Assembly (NCBI GenBank): GCA_016718035.1
Contig: JADKEK010000009.1
Location: forward strand, 62,001 to 126,000
DNA: 64,000 nt
DNA from: Bacteroidota bacterium
GTDB lineage: Bacteria; Bacteroidota; Bacteroidia; Chitinophagales; BACL12
Direction: 5' to 3'
Shown here piece by piece: positions 7,886 through 18,131 of this stretch (the first letter of the stretch is position 1; the number at the start of each line of letters is the position of its first letter). The notes beneath the pieces are model-generated. The model had not been told where the DNA came from. It ran no database searches and worked only from the letters and a program-made list of their open reading frames with translations. A program made the position numbers and the translations under genes.

Positions 7886-9355
7886 ATGAAATATCTCATT
7901 GCAATTGATCAAGGCACTACGAGTTCGCGGACAATTTTGTTTGACGAAAAATTAGTGGAGGTTGCGCGTGCGCAGAAGGAATTTCCTCAAATTTTTCCGC
8001 AGCCGGGATGGGTGGAACATGATGCTGAGGTTATTTGGGAAACACAGTTGGAAACACTTCGTGAAGTATTGGAAATTGCGCATGTTTCTTTGGATGATAT
8101 TGCAGGAATTGGTATTACCAATCAGCGGGAAACGGTGGTGGTGTGGGATAAAACTACGGGCAAACCTATTTATAATGCCATTGTTTGGCAAGATAGAAGA
8201 ACTGCCGGTATATGTGAGGATTTAAAAGCTAGTAAATTAGAAAATTATATTCGCGATAATACGGGTTTGGTGATTGATGCCTATTTTTCGGGGACAAAAA
8301 TTAAATGGATTTTAGATACTATTCCGAATGCGCGACAATTAGCTGAGGAAAATAAATTATTATGTGGTACTATTGATTGTTGGCTGATATGGAAATTAAC
8401 CAACGGCAATGTACACGCCACCGATGTTAGTAATGCATCCAGAACCATGTTGTTTAATATTAAAAGTATTACATGGGATTCACATTTATTACAAACATTA
8501 AATATACCTGCCAACATTTTACCTGAAGTAAAAAATTCTGTCGACCGATATGGTTTTGCCAATATTGGTGGTAAAGAAATTCCGATTTTAGGTGTTGCTG
8601 GTGATCAGCAGGCTGCTTTATTCGGACAGCGATGTTTTGAACCTGGAAGTGCAAAAAATACTTATGGAACAGGATGTTTTATGCTGATGCAAACGGGTAA
8701 TAAAATGGTTATATCTCAACAAAAATTATTAACTACTATTGCCTGGGGAATAAACGGAAACATCAGTTATGCATTAGAAGGCAGCGTATTTATTGGAGGT
8801 GCTGTAGTGCAATGGTTGAGAGATAGTTTACAAATAATTTCAAGCAGTGATGAATCGGAATATATTGCTGCTTCATTACATGATAATGGTGATGTATATT
8901 TTGTCCCGGCATTTACCGGACTTGGTGCGCCACATTGGGATATGTATGCAAAAGGAACTATTTCGGGATTAACACGCGGCACCGGAAGAGCGCATATTAT
9001 TCGCGCGGCATTGGAATCGATTGCATATCAAACACGTGATGTGTTGCAAGCTATGAATAAAGATGCAGGCATTATTTTAAAAACATTACAAGTAGATGGT
9101 GGTGCAACTGCCAACAATTGGTTGATGCAATTTCAAAGCGATATTTTACAAACGCAGGTAGTGCGACCAGAATATTTAGAATCTACAGCATTAGGTGCAG
9201 CGAGTTTGGCAGGTATTGGTGCAGGATTGTTTACGATGGAAGATTTGTCTACACAGCCACTTACATCCACACGATTTAAACCTAAAATGAAATTAGTGGA
9301 AGCGGATGAGTTGTATTTTAAATGGCATACGGCGGTGGATAGGGCGAAGGGGTGA
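7886..9355 (+). CDS. glpK: Glycerol kinase
   Basis: 489 residues, close to the usual 495-500 of GlpK. It belongs to the FGGY carbohydrate kinases: the N-terminal phosphate-binding AIDQGTTSSR is at residues 6-15, followed by GITNQRETVVVWDKTTG and the substrate-side IVWQDRRT. The C-terminal domain carries the ATP-binding NTYGTGCFMLM and QVDGGATANNWLMQFQ signatures. It phosphorylates glycerol to sn-glycerol 3-phosphate in the cytosol, feeding lipid synthesis or glycolysis. No glpF or glpD is adjacent. The start lies 11 bases past the long inverted repeat, which may affect its expression. Confidence 0.96.
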   Translation: MKYLIAIDQGTTSSRTILFDEKLVEVARAQKEFPQIFPQPGWVEHDAEVIWETQLETLREVLEIAHVSLDDIAGIGITNQRETVVVWDKTTGKPIYNAIVWQDRRTAGICEDLKASKLENYIRDNTGLVIDAYFSGTKIKWILDTIPNARQLAEENKLLCGTIDCWLIWKLTNGNVHATDVSNASRTMLFNIKSITWDSHLLQTLNIPANILPEVKNSVDRYGFANIGGKEIPILGVAGDQQAALFGQRCFEPGSAKNTYGTGCFMLMQTGNKMVISQQKLLTTIAWGINGNISYALEGSVFIGGAVVQWLRDSLQIISSSDESEYIAASLHDNGDVYFVPAFTGLGAPHWDMYAKGTISGLTRGTGRAHIIRAALESIAYQTRDVLQAMNKDAGIILKTLQVDGGATANNWLMQFQSDILQTQVVRPEYLESTALGAASLAGIGAGLFTMEDLSTQPLTSTRFKPKMKLVEADELYFKWHTAVDRAKG

Positions 9356-9356
9356 T

Positions 9357-9612
9357 GATGTGCTAATGTGATGATGTGCTGATGTGCTGATGAAACAGCC
9401 GGAACGGCCAATGTGCTGATGTGATGATGTGATGATGTGCTGATGTGATGATGTGATGATGTGCTGATGAAACAGCCTGAACAGCCAATGAGATGATGTG
9501 ATGATGTGTCCGCCGCGGCGGATGCTGATGAAACAGCTGGAACGGCCAATGTGCTGATGTGCTAATGTGATGATGTGATGATGAAACAGCCGGGACGGCC
9601 AATGTCCTGATG
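9357..9612. repeat. Minisatellite of GATGTG units with four hairpin-bearing copies
   Basis: About 250 bases of GATGTG/CTGATG units are interrupted by four copies of a GAAACAGCCGGAACGGCC-like segment, starting near 9392, 9469, 9530 and 9583. Several copies can form a short GCCG-GAA-CGGC hairpin. A perfect palindrome, TCCGCCGCGGCGGA, is at 9509-9522. Frames that stay open through it are products of the repeat, not genes. Confidence 0.82.
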
Positions 9613-9704
9613 GATTAATGCGACTGTGTGTTGAGTGCAGATTTGAAGTTGTTGTGATTTGTAATTATTTTTTTTGATGAAATTGAATTATTACTTAAGT
9701 TTAT

Positions 9705-10622
9705 TTACAATTTAATTAATACTTTACTGCCAACGAATTGATTTTTGTCAATTGCAATAATAGTATAACAGCCTGAAGGAAGAGAAGTTATATTAAATTG
9801 AAAAATAGTTGGTCCTAAAGCTGTTGCATTTAGGGGAATAAATCTGCCATTAATGTCAATTAAAACAAATTTGTAATTTTCATCACTTGAAATACCTACC
9901 TCAAATATGCCATTACTAGGGTTTGGTGAAAGTTCAAAAACACCATTTTCGAAGTCTGTTACCGGACTTAAATATTCGCATTCTGCAATTTCATCATTAC
10001 CGACTAATCCTAAAATATTATCTTCATAACATCTCAAATGCCCTCCCGGTGGAGGGTCAGCGGCACCGGGTATTGGGAAAAAATAATAATTGTTACCAAT
10101 TCTTTCGGTAAAATAATTATAAGGCGCACCATCAGGGAAATTATTGTGTGAATATAATAGCTCTGCCGGCGTTATATAAAAACGTTTTAAATCTATTCCA
10201 TTTACCACAACATTAACTATAGAATCTACAACTGAATAAGCTGGTGCATCGTAAGGGCATGTAGTTACCAAAGTATCACCTACCGATGCATTAAAGTTAA
10301 AATAAGGCTGCAATGAATCAGTATCAATATTATAAATTGAAATTTTTCCGCTATCGTTATTGATGAAATAATTACGAGTATACCCTGTGCCATTATTTCT
10401 AATAAAATCATATTTTAAAACCCGCAAATCCAATCCTGCTATAATTGTATCTCCAATAACTTCAAATTTATTTAATGCAATGTTATAGGGTGGGAACATT
10501 TCAACTTGATCGTACCACCAAGTTGCCCCTATTGGAGCAAATTCTGCCGACTGTGCATGTAATTTTGTCGTACAAGAACAGATACAACTGCCTAATAAAA
10601 GGCTACCAATGAACCCTTTCAT
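9705..10622 (-). CDS. Secreted T9SS-sorted protein, paralogue A
   Basis: 305 residues with a signal peptide ending in KLHAQ. The mature N-terminus AEFAPIGATWWYDQ and a VIGDTIIAGLDLRVLKYD block are followed by a C-terminal type A sorting domain: FELSPNPSNGIFEVGI, SLPSGCYTIIAI and a terminal VLIKL. Such proteins cross the outer membrane by T9SS and are anchored or released. Function of the body is unknown. It is the second gene of a two-gene unit: its ATG overlaps the stop of the upstream gene by four bases. The two products are recognisably paralogous (shared APIGA, DTIIAGL-type and NCYEDSILGLV-type blocks). Confidence 0.82.
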   Translation of the reverse strand: MKGFIGSLLLGSCICSCTTKLHAQSAEFAPIGATWWYDQVEMFPPYNIALNKFEVIGDTIIAGLDLRVLKYDFIRNNGTGYTRNYFINNDSGKISIYNIDTDSLQPYFNFNASVGDTLVTTCPYDAPAYSVVDSIVNVVVNGIDLKRFYITPAELLYSHNNFPDGAPYNYFTERIGNNYYFFPIPGAADPPPGGHLRCYEDNILGLVGNDEIAECEYLSPVTDFENGVFELSPNPSNGIFEVGISSDENYKFVLIDINGRFIPLNATALGPTIFQFNITSLPSGCYTIIAIDKNQFVGSKVLIKL

Positions 10623-11557
10623 AGTTTTATTATTTGAGCAGTAGTTAAATTATTCGACTTATCATATACTAAAACAGTGTAAATTCCAACCGGCAGCAAA
10701 TCTATTTTAAAGGTAATTTTTTTGTTATCGATTACTGTATAATCCATTTCCGTATGACTACCGTTTATTGAAACCAACTCAACTTTATTTATGGATGCAA
10801 CATATTGAATTAATTGAACGATAACATTATCACTTGACGGGTTGGGGTAAACTGCTAATTGGGTTGGACTGTTTTCTTCTATATCCGTAATTAGGTAATC
10901 GCATTCCACATCTACGAATTTTACCAGCCCAAGAATTGAATCCTCATAACAATTTAATTCTCCGGGATAATCACCATCAAATGCACCCGGATTATACCAT
11001 TGCAATGGGTAACCTAAAAAACCTATACCTTCAATAAAAATATTACTATTCCAAAAAAATGCGTATTCATCAATAGATTCATAAGGCAAAAATTCCATCC
11101 AAAATTTCTTCAGTGTCACACCACTAATTATTGTATCTCCTATTGAATCAACAACCATATGTCTAAACTTCTCATAATCGGGATTCGGAGAACCATAATA
11201 CACCGGTGTAGAAATCGTATCGCCTAAAGTTGCATTTAAATTAAAATAAGGTAATTCCTCGTTTGTGATTGTATCATAGCAGGTAATTACACCGTCAATT
11301 TGTTTAAAGTAGCCAATGGTATTTATAAAAGTATCCATTACCCAAAGCTCCTGAATTTTATTGCGAACCAATTTATTATAGCTATCACCGGCAATTACAG
11401 TATCATTTGTTACTTCAAATCTGTAATAGGCCATTGGTGGTCCGTTTGCATTAAATTCGATAATCCACATTTCGGCGCCAATGGGAGCAAATGTTGCAAA
11501 TTGTGCTTTGGTGTTGGTGGCGATGAATATTGTGAGAAGGAGGAGGATTGTTTTCAT
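10619..11557 (-). CDS. Secreted T9SS-sorted protein, paralogue B
   Basis: 312 residues from the ATG at 11557 (MKTILLLLTIFIATNTKAQ signal peptide). A two-codon longer TTG start is possible but unneeded. The body has FATFAPIGAEMWI, VTNDTVIAGDSYNKLV and NCYEDSILGLVKF, parallel to the downstream paralogue. The C-terminus is a type A T9SS sorting domain (LAVYPNPSSDNVIVQL, LPVGIYTVLVYD, terminal AQIIKL). The four-base overlap with the next gene implies coupled translation and equimolar products. The pair probably arose by tandem duplication. Role unknown. Confidence 0.82.
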   Translation of the reverse strand: MKTILLLLTIFIATNTKAQFATFAPIGAEMWIIEFNANGPPMAYYRFEVTNDTVIAGDSYNKLVRNKIQELWVMDTFINTIGYFKQIDGVITCYDTITNEELPYFNLNATLGDTISTPVYYGSPNPDYEKFRHMVVDSIGDTIISGVTLKKFWMEFLPYESIDEYAFFWNSNIFIEGIGFLGYPLQWYNPGAFDGDYPGELNCYEDSILGLVKFVDVECDYLITDIEENSPTQLAVYPNPSSDNVIVQLIQYVASINKVELVSINGSHTEMDYTVIDNKKITFKIDLLPVGIYTVLVYDKSNNLTTAQIIKL

Positions 11558-11630
11558 ATTCAAATATAAACAAAATACAGTGGAACACGGATGACGCGGA
11601 GAACGCGGATTTTATTGAGTTCACATATCG

Positions 11631-11819
11631 GCGGACGAGCCTTGAGTCGAATATTGGTTTCAATGGTTCATTTGTAGGATTAATTTCAATGGTTGCTCTG
11701 AATCGCGTTAGGGATCCTCCTCCGTTGCACTGCGGCGGACGAGCCAAGAGTCGAATATTGGTTTCAATGGTTCATTTGTAGGATTAATTTCAATGTTTGC
11801 TCTGAATCGCGTTAGGGAT
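11631..11819. repeat. 85-bp direct repeat, two copies
   Basis: Copy 1 is 11631-11715 and copy 2 is 11735-11819; they differ at about three positions and are separated by 19 bases. Both begin with GCGGACGAGCC and end with CGCGTTAGGGAT. A third GGCGGACGAG core lies near 11851. No credible gene occupies 11580-11927, and short frames across it are products of the repeat. Confidence 0.85.
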
Positions 11820-11927
11820 AGTAGCGGAAACCCCACAGGCCGCCTTTTCGGCGGACGAGGAGTTGCAGCGGATAGCCCGGCCAACGCCCAAAACAATAGG
11901 TACATGGCTTTGAAACGGGTGTTTTTA

Positions 11928-11959
11928 TTTGGCTCCCCCACCCCTTTGCCGTATCTTTG
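11928..11959 (+). promoter_or_regulatory. lpdA promoter: TTTG -N20- TATCTTTG
   Basis: TTTG at 11928-11931 and TATCTTTG at 11952-11959 are 20 bases apart, matching the -33 and -7 elements of the Bacteroidota sigma factor. The ATG follows 27 bases later, which supports starting lpdA at 11987. Confidence 0.7.
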
Positions 11960-11986
11960 CGCCTGCAAAACTTAAAAATTGGAATT

Positions 11987-13375
11987 ATGAATTATGATGT
12001 AATAGTATTGGGAAGCGGACCCGGCGGTTATGTGACTGCTATCAGGGCTTCTCAGTTGGGTTTAAAGACTGCCATTGTGGAGCGCGCTGAACTGGGTGGT
12101 ATTTGTTTGAACTGGGGTTGTATACCTACCAAAGCATTGTTAAAAAGTGCTCAGGTGTTTGAATATATGAAACATGCTGCGGATTATGGTATTACCGTTT
12201 CTGACGCTAAAGCTGATTTTGCCGGAATGGTAAAACGCAGTCGCGACGTTGCCGGTGGCATGAGTAAAGGTGTGCAGTTTTTGATGAAAAAAAATAAAAT
12301 CGACATTATTGAAGGAAATGGTGTGGTTAAACCGGGTAAAGCTGTTGAAGTGACAGATGCTACCGGTGCTAAAAAGATGGTGTCGGCAAAACATATCATT
12401 ATTGCTACCGGTGCGCGCAGTAAAGATTTACCTACCATGAAACAGGATGGTAAAAAAATAATTGGTTATCGCGAAGCAATGACATTGGCTACTCAACCTA
12501 AAAAATTAGTGGTTGTTGGAGCAGGTGCAATTGGTGTTGAGTTTGCGTATTTCTATAATTCAATTGGCACTCAGGTAACGATTGTTGAATTTATGGACAG
12601 ATTGGTTCCGGTTGAAGATGAAGAAGTATCAAAAGAATTAGCGCGTAATTTCAAAAAACAAGGTATCACTATTATGACATCGAGTGCTGTTGAATCGGTG
12701 GATACTGCGGGTGAAGGTTGTAAGGTGAAAGTGAAAACAGCGAAAGGTGAAGAAATTTTAGAATGTGATATCGTATTAAGTGCTGCAGGTGTTGTTGCTA
12801 ATATTGAAAATATCGGATTGGAAACTGTTGGAATTAAAACTGATAAAGGCAAAATTGTTGTAGATAAATATTACAAAACAAATGTGGATGGATATTATGC
12901 TATTGGCGATGTAACGCCCGGACCGGCATTAGCACACGTTGCAAGTGCTGAAGGTATTACTTGCGTTGAAGCTATTGCAGGTCATCATCCGGAAGGAATT
13001 GATTACGGTAATATTCCGGGATGTACTTATTGTTCTCCTGAAATTGCGAGTGTTGGTATGACTGAAGCTGCTGCAAAAGCTGCGGGTTATGAATTAAAAA
13101 TTGGTAAATTCCCATTCACTGCAAGCGGAAAAGCTAAAGCTGGTGGTAATCCAGAAGGATTTATTAAATTAATTTTTGATGCCAAATATGGTGAATTTTT
13201 AGGTGCGCACATGATTGGTGCCAATGTTACGGAAATGATTGCAGAAGTAGTTGTTGCACGTAAATTGGAAACTACCGGTCACGAAATAATTAAAGCAATT
13301 CACCCGCACCCAACCATGAGCGAAGCAATTATGGAAGCTGCTGCCGCTGCATATGGTGAAGTGATACATTTATAA
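11987..13375 (+). CDS. lpdA: Dihydrolipoyl dehydrogenase
   Basis: 462 residues from the ATG at 11987 (MNYDVIVLGSGPGGYVTAIR); an upstream frame extension precedes the promoter box and is rejected. The FAD-binding GSGPGG, the redox-active pair in GGICLNWGCIPTK and the NAD-binding VVVGAGAIGVEFAYF are in order. The C-terminal interface domain has the catalytic His-x-x-x-x-Glu in HPHPTMSEAIMEA. It is the E3 flavoprotein of 2-oxo acid dehydrogenase complexes and of the glycine cleavage system, regenerating lipoamide disulfide with NAD. No E1/E2 genes are adjacent, so it probably serves several complexes. Confidence 0.96.
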   Translation: MNYDVIVLGSGPGGYVTAIRASQLGLKTAIVERAELGGICLNWGCIPTKALLKSAQVFEYMKHAADYGITVSDAKADFAGMVKRSRDVAGGMSKGVQFLMKKNKIDIIEGNGVVKPGKAVEVTDATGAKKMVSAKHIIIATGARSKDLPTMKQDGKKIIGYREAMTLATQPKKLVVVGAGAIGVEFAYFYNSIGTQVTIVEFMDRLVPVEDEEVSKELARNFKKQGITIMTSSAVESVDTAGEGCKVKVKTAKGEEILECDIVLSAAGVVANIENIGLETVGIKTDKGKIVVDKYYKTNVDGYYAIGDVTPGPALAHVASAEGITCVEAIAGHHPEGIDYGNIPGCTYCSPEIASVGMTEAAAKAAGYELKIGKFPFTASGKAKAGGNPEGFIKLIFDAKYGEFLGAHMIGANVTEMIAEVVVARKLETTGHEIIKAIHPHPTMSEAIMEAAAAAYGEVIHL

Positions 13376-13397
13376 TTATTATGTAGAACATATTATT

Positions 13398-13426
13398 AAA
13401 GCCCTGTTGTGAGACGGGGCTTTTTT
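13398..13426 (+). terminator. Rho-independent terminator of lpdA
   Basis: AAAGCCCTGT and ACGGGGCTTT form a 10-bp stem with one G-U pair and a short loop, followed by a T-run, 23 bases after the lpdA stop. Confidence 0.85.
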
Positions 13427-13464
13427 GATTTTAATGCAGTCCTTTTTTTTGCAGAAGATTTAAT

Positions 13465-13472
13465 TACATTTG
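13465..13472 (+). promoter_or_regulatory. -7 promoter box (TACATTTG) of the ureohydrolase gene
   Basis: TACATTTG fits TAnnTTTG and ends only four bases before the ATG at 13477, so the transcript should start at or very near the start codon. Confidence 0.6.
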
Positions 13473-13476
13473 TAAT

Positions 13477-14520
13477 ATGCCGAAAATAAATATTTATTCA
13501 CGGGAGACAATTATTGCACGCACGAAACATCGTTCGGGTGAGACAAAATTGGGGGAAACTATTCATACTATTCCGCAGAACACTTCATGGCAAACTTATT
13601 TAAAACAGGATACTGCCAAGTTTGTTGTGTTGGGCATTCCTGAAGATATCGGTGTTCGCGCAAATCATGGTCGCGGTGGCGCATACGCCGCTTGGAAGCC
13701 GAGTTTGGATTTTTTACTCAACATGCAAAGCAACCAGTTTTGTCATGGTGAAGAAATACTCGTGCTTGGGCATATTGAATTAGATGATTTAATGGCGGAA
13801 GCTAACTCGCTGAATTATAAATTGGAAACAGATATTGAAAAAGCGCGTTTACTAGTTGCGCAGGTGGATGAACGGGTGAGTGAGGTAATAACAATAATTG
13901 CAGCAGCGGGTAAAATTCCGATTATTGTTGGTGGTGGACATAATAACGCTTATCCTATTATTAAAGGAATAAATAAAGGTGCCGGATTAAATGGCATTCA
14001 TGTAATTAATTGTGATCCGCACAGCGATATGCGACCGATGTTGGGCAGACATAGTGGTAATGGATTTTTATATGCTTATAGTGAAGGATATTTAAAGAAG
14101 TATGCTGTTTTTGGATTACATGAATCGTATAATATTTATTCAGCGCTGGAATTATTTGAGCAACATAAAGAGCAATTACATTTTGAAACATATGACGATA
14201 TTTTTGTGCGTGAACAAATCAGTTATCAGTTGGCACTCAATAATTGTCTCCATTTTTGTAAAGGTGCTGCATGTGGGGTTGAAATTGATTTAGATTCCAT
14301 ACAAAATGTACCTGTTAGTGCCCGAACCCCAAGTGGTATGTTACCTATTGATGTGCGCAAATACGTTTATCACTGTGGTTCGGAATTAGAGGTTTGTTAT
14401 TTACATATTGCGGAAGGAGCGCCGGTATTGGCGCATAAGCAGATGGACAATAAAACCGGAAAACTAGTTGCTTATATCATTACAGATTTTGTAAAAGCGG
14501 TAAAACGCAACATCCGTTAA
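13477..14520 (+). CDS. Arginase/agmatinase/formimidoylglutamase family protein
   Basis: 347 residues. The dimanganese site of the ureohydrolase family is intact: GGGHNNAYP (first His), NCDPHSDMRP (Asp-x-His-x-x-x-Asp region) and EIDLDSI (Asp-x-Asp). The family hydrolyses guanidino or formimino groups. Overall form, including the long N-terminal region with GIPEDIGVRANHGRGGA, resembles the Bacteroidota branch often labelled formimidoylglutamase (HutG-like), but no other histidine-degradation gene is nearby, so arginase-like or another specificity is possible. It is flanked by the lpdA terminator and the TetR promoter and looks monocistronic. Confidence 0.85.
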   Translation: MPKINIYSRETIIARTKHRSGETKLGETIHTIPQNTSWQTYLKQDTAKFVVLGIPEDIGVRANHGRGGAYAAWKPSLDFLLNMQSNQFCHGEEILVLGHIELDDLMAEANSLNYKLETDIEKARLLVAQVDERVSEVITIIAAAGKIPIIVGGGHNNAYPIIKGINKGAGLNGIHVINCDPHSDMRPMLGRHSGNGFLYAYSEGYLKKYAVFGLHESYNIYSALELFEQHKEQLHFETYDDIFVREQISYQLALNNCLHFCKGAACGVEIDLDSIQNVPVSARTPSGMLPIDVRKYVYHCGSELEVCYLHIAEGAPVLAHKQMDNKTGKLVAYIITDFVKAVKRNIR

Positions 14521-14560
14521 TCCCAAATCCTTTACACAATAAGTAATTTTTTAATAAAAA

Positions 14561-14610
14561 TTTGGTGAAATAACTTCGTGTGGCTACTTTTGTGAATGAA
14601 CGTTCATTCA
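14561..14610 (+). promoter_or_regulatory. Promoter and palindromic operator of the tetR-hydrolase operon
   Basis: TTTG at 14561-14564, a 20-base spacer and TACTTTTG at 14585-14592 form a complete promoter. Directly after it is an 18-bp perfect palindrome, TGAATGAACGTTCATTCA (14593-14610), ending two bases before the ATG. The TGAATGA half-site is typical of TetR/AcrR family operators. A repressor bound there would cover the transcription start, so autorepression is likely. Confidence 0.8.
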
Positions 14611-14612
14611 TA

Positions 14613-15158
14613 ATGAAAACAAATCAGAAAGAACATATCATGGAAACGGCCCTGCAATTGTTTGCCAGCAAGGGTTACGGACAAACTTCCATAGCGCTGA
14701 TTGCCCGCGAGGCGGGAGTTGCGCAGGGGTTGATGTATAATTATTTTGACTCCAAAGAGGCATTATTATTAGCAATTATGGAGCAGGGATTTGCCGGCGT
14801 GCAGGAAAGTATGGCTGTTTATGCCGGAACGCACAGTCCGAAAAAAGCATTGGAATTGCATGTAGAAGCCACATTCGCGCAAGTGACTGCCAACAAAAAT
14901 TTCTGGAAGTTATTTCACGCTATTAAGATGCAGGAACAAGTGCAGCAGTTTTTGGATGCGGAATATGCCCATGCAAAATCATTTATTATTAAAACTTTGT
15001 CCGGTAATTTTAAAAAACTCGGTTACGACAAACCCACTGATGAGGCGAAATTATTTTTTGTAATGATAGATGGTTTGGTGATTCATCATTTAATGGATGC
15101 GAAAACATTTCCATTGCATACAATTAAAAAAACAATATTTCAAAGATACCATATATGA
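14613..15158 (+). CDS. TetR/AcrR family transcriptional regulator
   Basis: 181 residues from the ATG at 14613; an upstream start at 14580 would translate the operator itself. The N-terminal helix-turn-helix is typical: IMETALQLFASKGYGQTSIALIAREAGVAQGLMYNYFDSKEALL (about residues 9-53). The rest is a helical ligand-binding domain of unknown ligand. Its stop overlaps the start of the alpha/beta hydrolase by four bases (ATGA), so it very probably controls that enzyme together with itself through the 18-bp palindrome just upstream. Confidence 0.92.
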   Translation: MKTNQKEHIMETALQLFASKGYGQTSIALIAREAGVAQGLMYNYFDSKEALLLAIMEQGFAGVQESMAVYAGTHSPKKALELHVEATFAQVTANKNFWKLFHAIKMQEQVQQFLDAEYAHAKSFIIKTLSGNFKKLGYDKPTDEAKLFFVMIDGLVIHHLMDAKTFPLHTIKKTIFQRYHI

Positions 15159-16015
15159 ATACGAATTGGCTAAATACAAACGAATACCCGTTTAAGCATC
15201 ATTATTTCAAGGTTAATGATACAACGATGCATTATGTGGATGAGGGTGAAGGAGAAGTGTTATTATTTGTGCATGGTACTCCGTCCTGGAGTTTTGAATT
15301 CAGGAATGTGATTAAATTTTTATCGAAAAAATATCGATGTATTGCAATTGACCATATTGGTTTTGGCTTATCGGAAAAACCAGCTAAGTATGATTATACC
15401 GTTCAAAATCATACGGCGAGTTTGCTCAAGCTGGTTACCCATTTGCAGTTAAATCAATTCACCATGTTGGTTCACGATTTTGGTGGTATTATTGGTTTAG
15501 CCGCTGCGGAGCAAATACCCGAAAAAATTAAAGGACTTGTAATATTAAACACCTGGTGCAGGTCGATACAAGATGAGCCGGAGTATAAAAAAATGAAGAT
15601 GATTTTAGGCAGCCCTTTGATGCCTTTGTTATATCGATATTTAAATTTTTCTGCAAAATATATTTTGCCGGCTGCATTTGGCGAACGTTCACGCTTAACG
15701 CCTGAAATTCACCAACACTTTCTGCGTCCTTTTTCCAAAGTGAGTGAACGCAATGGAACTATTGCATTTGCAAAATCGCTTTTACGGGACCAGGATTATT
15801 ATGCAAGCGTTGGCAAAAAATTAAGTATCCTCAAGGATAAACCGGTATTAATTATCTGGGGTATGAAGGACGAATTTATAACTGAAAAACATTTGCTTTG
15901 GATGCAGGAGCAATTCCCGGGCTCTAAGGTAGTTCGTTATGATGACGCAGGGCATTTTGTGTTAGAAGAAAAAAGTGTTGTTGCCGGGCCGGTGATTGCG
16001 GAATTTATGGGGTGA
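15155..16015 (+). CDS. Alpha/beta hydrolase, haloalkane dehalogenase-like
   Basis: 286 residues. The oxyanion motif HGTPSWSFEFR is near residue 40, and the nucleophile elbow reads LVHDFGGIIG, with Asp rather than Ser, as in haloalkane dehalogenases and epoxide hydrolases. The catalytic His is in DDAGHFVLEE near the C-terminus and the second acid lies around IWGMKDEF. The Asp nucleophile argues against a lipase or esterase. The natural substrate is unknown, though the TetR control suggests an inducible role towards a small toxic or signalling molecule. It is translationally coupled to the regulator. Confidence 0.85.
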   Translation: MNTNWLNTNEYPFKHHYFKVNDTTMHYVDEGEGEVLLFVHGTPSWSFEFRNVIKFLSKKYRCIAIDHIGFGLSEKPAKYDYTVQNHTASLLKLVTHLQLNQFTMLVHDFGGIIGLAAAEQIPEKIKGLVILNTWCRSIQDEPEYKKMKMILGSPLMPLLYRYLNFSAKYILPAAFGERSRLTPEIHQHFLRPFSKVSERNGTIAFAKSLLRDQDYYASVGKKLSILKDKPVLIIWGMKDEFITEKHLLWMQEQFPGSKVVRYDDAGHFVLEEKSVVAGPVIAEFMG

Positions 16016-16066
16016 GTATTGCAGTGGTTTTCAAAATTAATGGCTACGATTAACCGGGCGAATTTT

Positions 16067-16158
16067 AGACCTGCCAGGTTTAAACCTAACAGGTCTTAGA
16101 GCATACGACAAATTGACAGGGAAAAACAACCTGCCAGGTCTTAGAGCTACCTGACAGA
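16067..16158. repeat. Palindromic AGACCTGNCAGGT repeats
   Basis: AGACCTGCCAGGTTT (16067-16081) pairs with AAACCTAACAGGTCT (16082-16096) with two G-U-type mismatches. A second, degenerate unit (AACCTGCCAGGTCTTAGAG) follows near 16128, then ACCTGACAG. This is a short intergenic palindromic repeat family between the hydrolase and ftsZ. Confidence 0.7.
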
Positions 16159-16196
16159 TTTACCGAAAAATTCGAATTTCAGTTATTAGTTGAAAC

Positions 16197-16225
16197 AAAA
16201 AAAGCGCCTCAATCGAAGCGCTTTT
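16197..16225 (-). terminator. Terminator of the dcw operon
   Basis: AAAAGCGC (16200-16207) and GCGCTTTT (16218-16225) form the stem. On the minus strand the T-run follows, 21 bases past the ftsZ stop, closing the division gene cluster. Confidence 0.85.
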
Positions 16226-16245
16226 GTATTATATTAATTGGCGAA

Positions 16246-18060
<1,815 letters not shown>

Positions 18061-18131
18061 AATGTTTGTAGCGCTTTTTTTAACTAGGTTTACTTAGTTG
18101 GTTTATATTGACTGTCCGGTCATTGACAGTT

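Noticed and set aside
9133..9602. Open frames on the minus strand through the GATGTG array
   Set aside because: They encode low-complexity His/Ser/Ala repeats created by the array and run antisense into glpK.
9357..9612. Possible CRISPR array
   Set aside because: Units are short, overlapping and degenerate, there are no unique spacers, and no cas gene is near.
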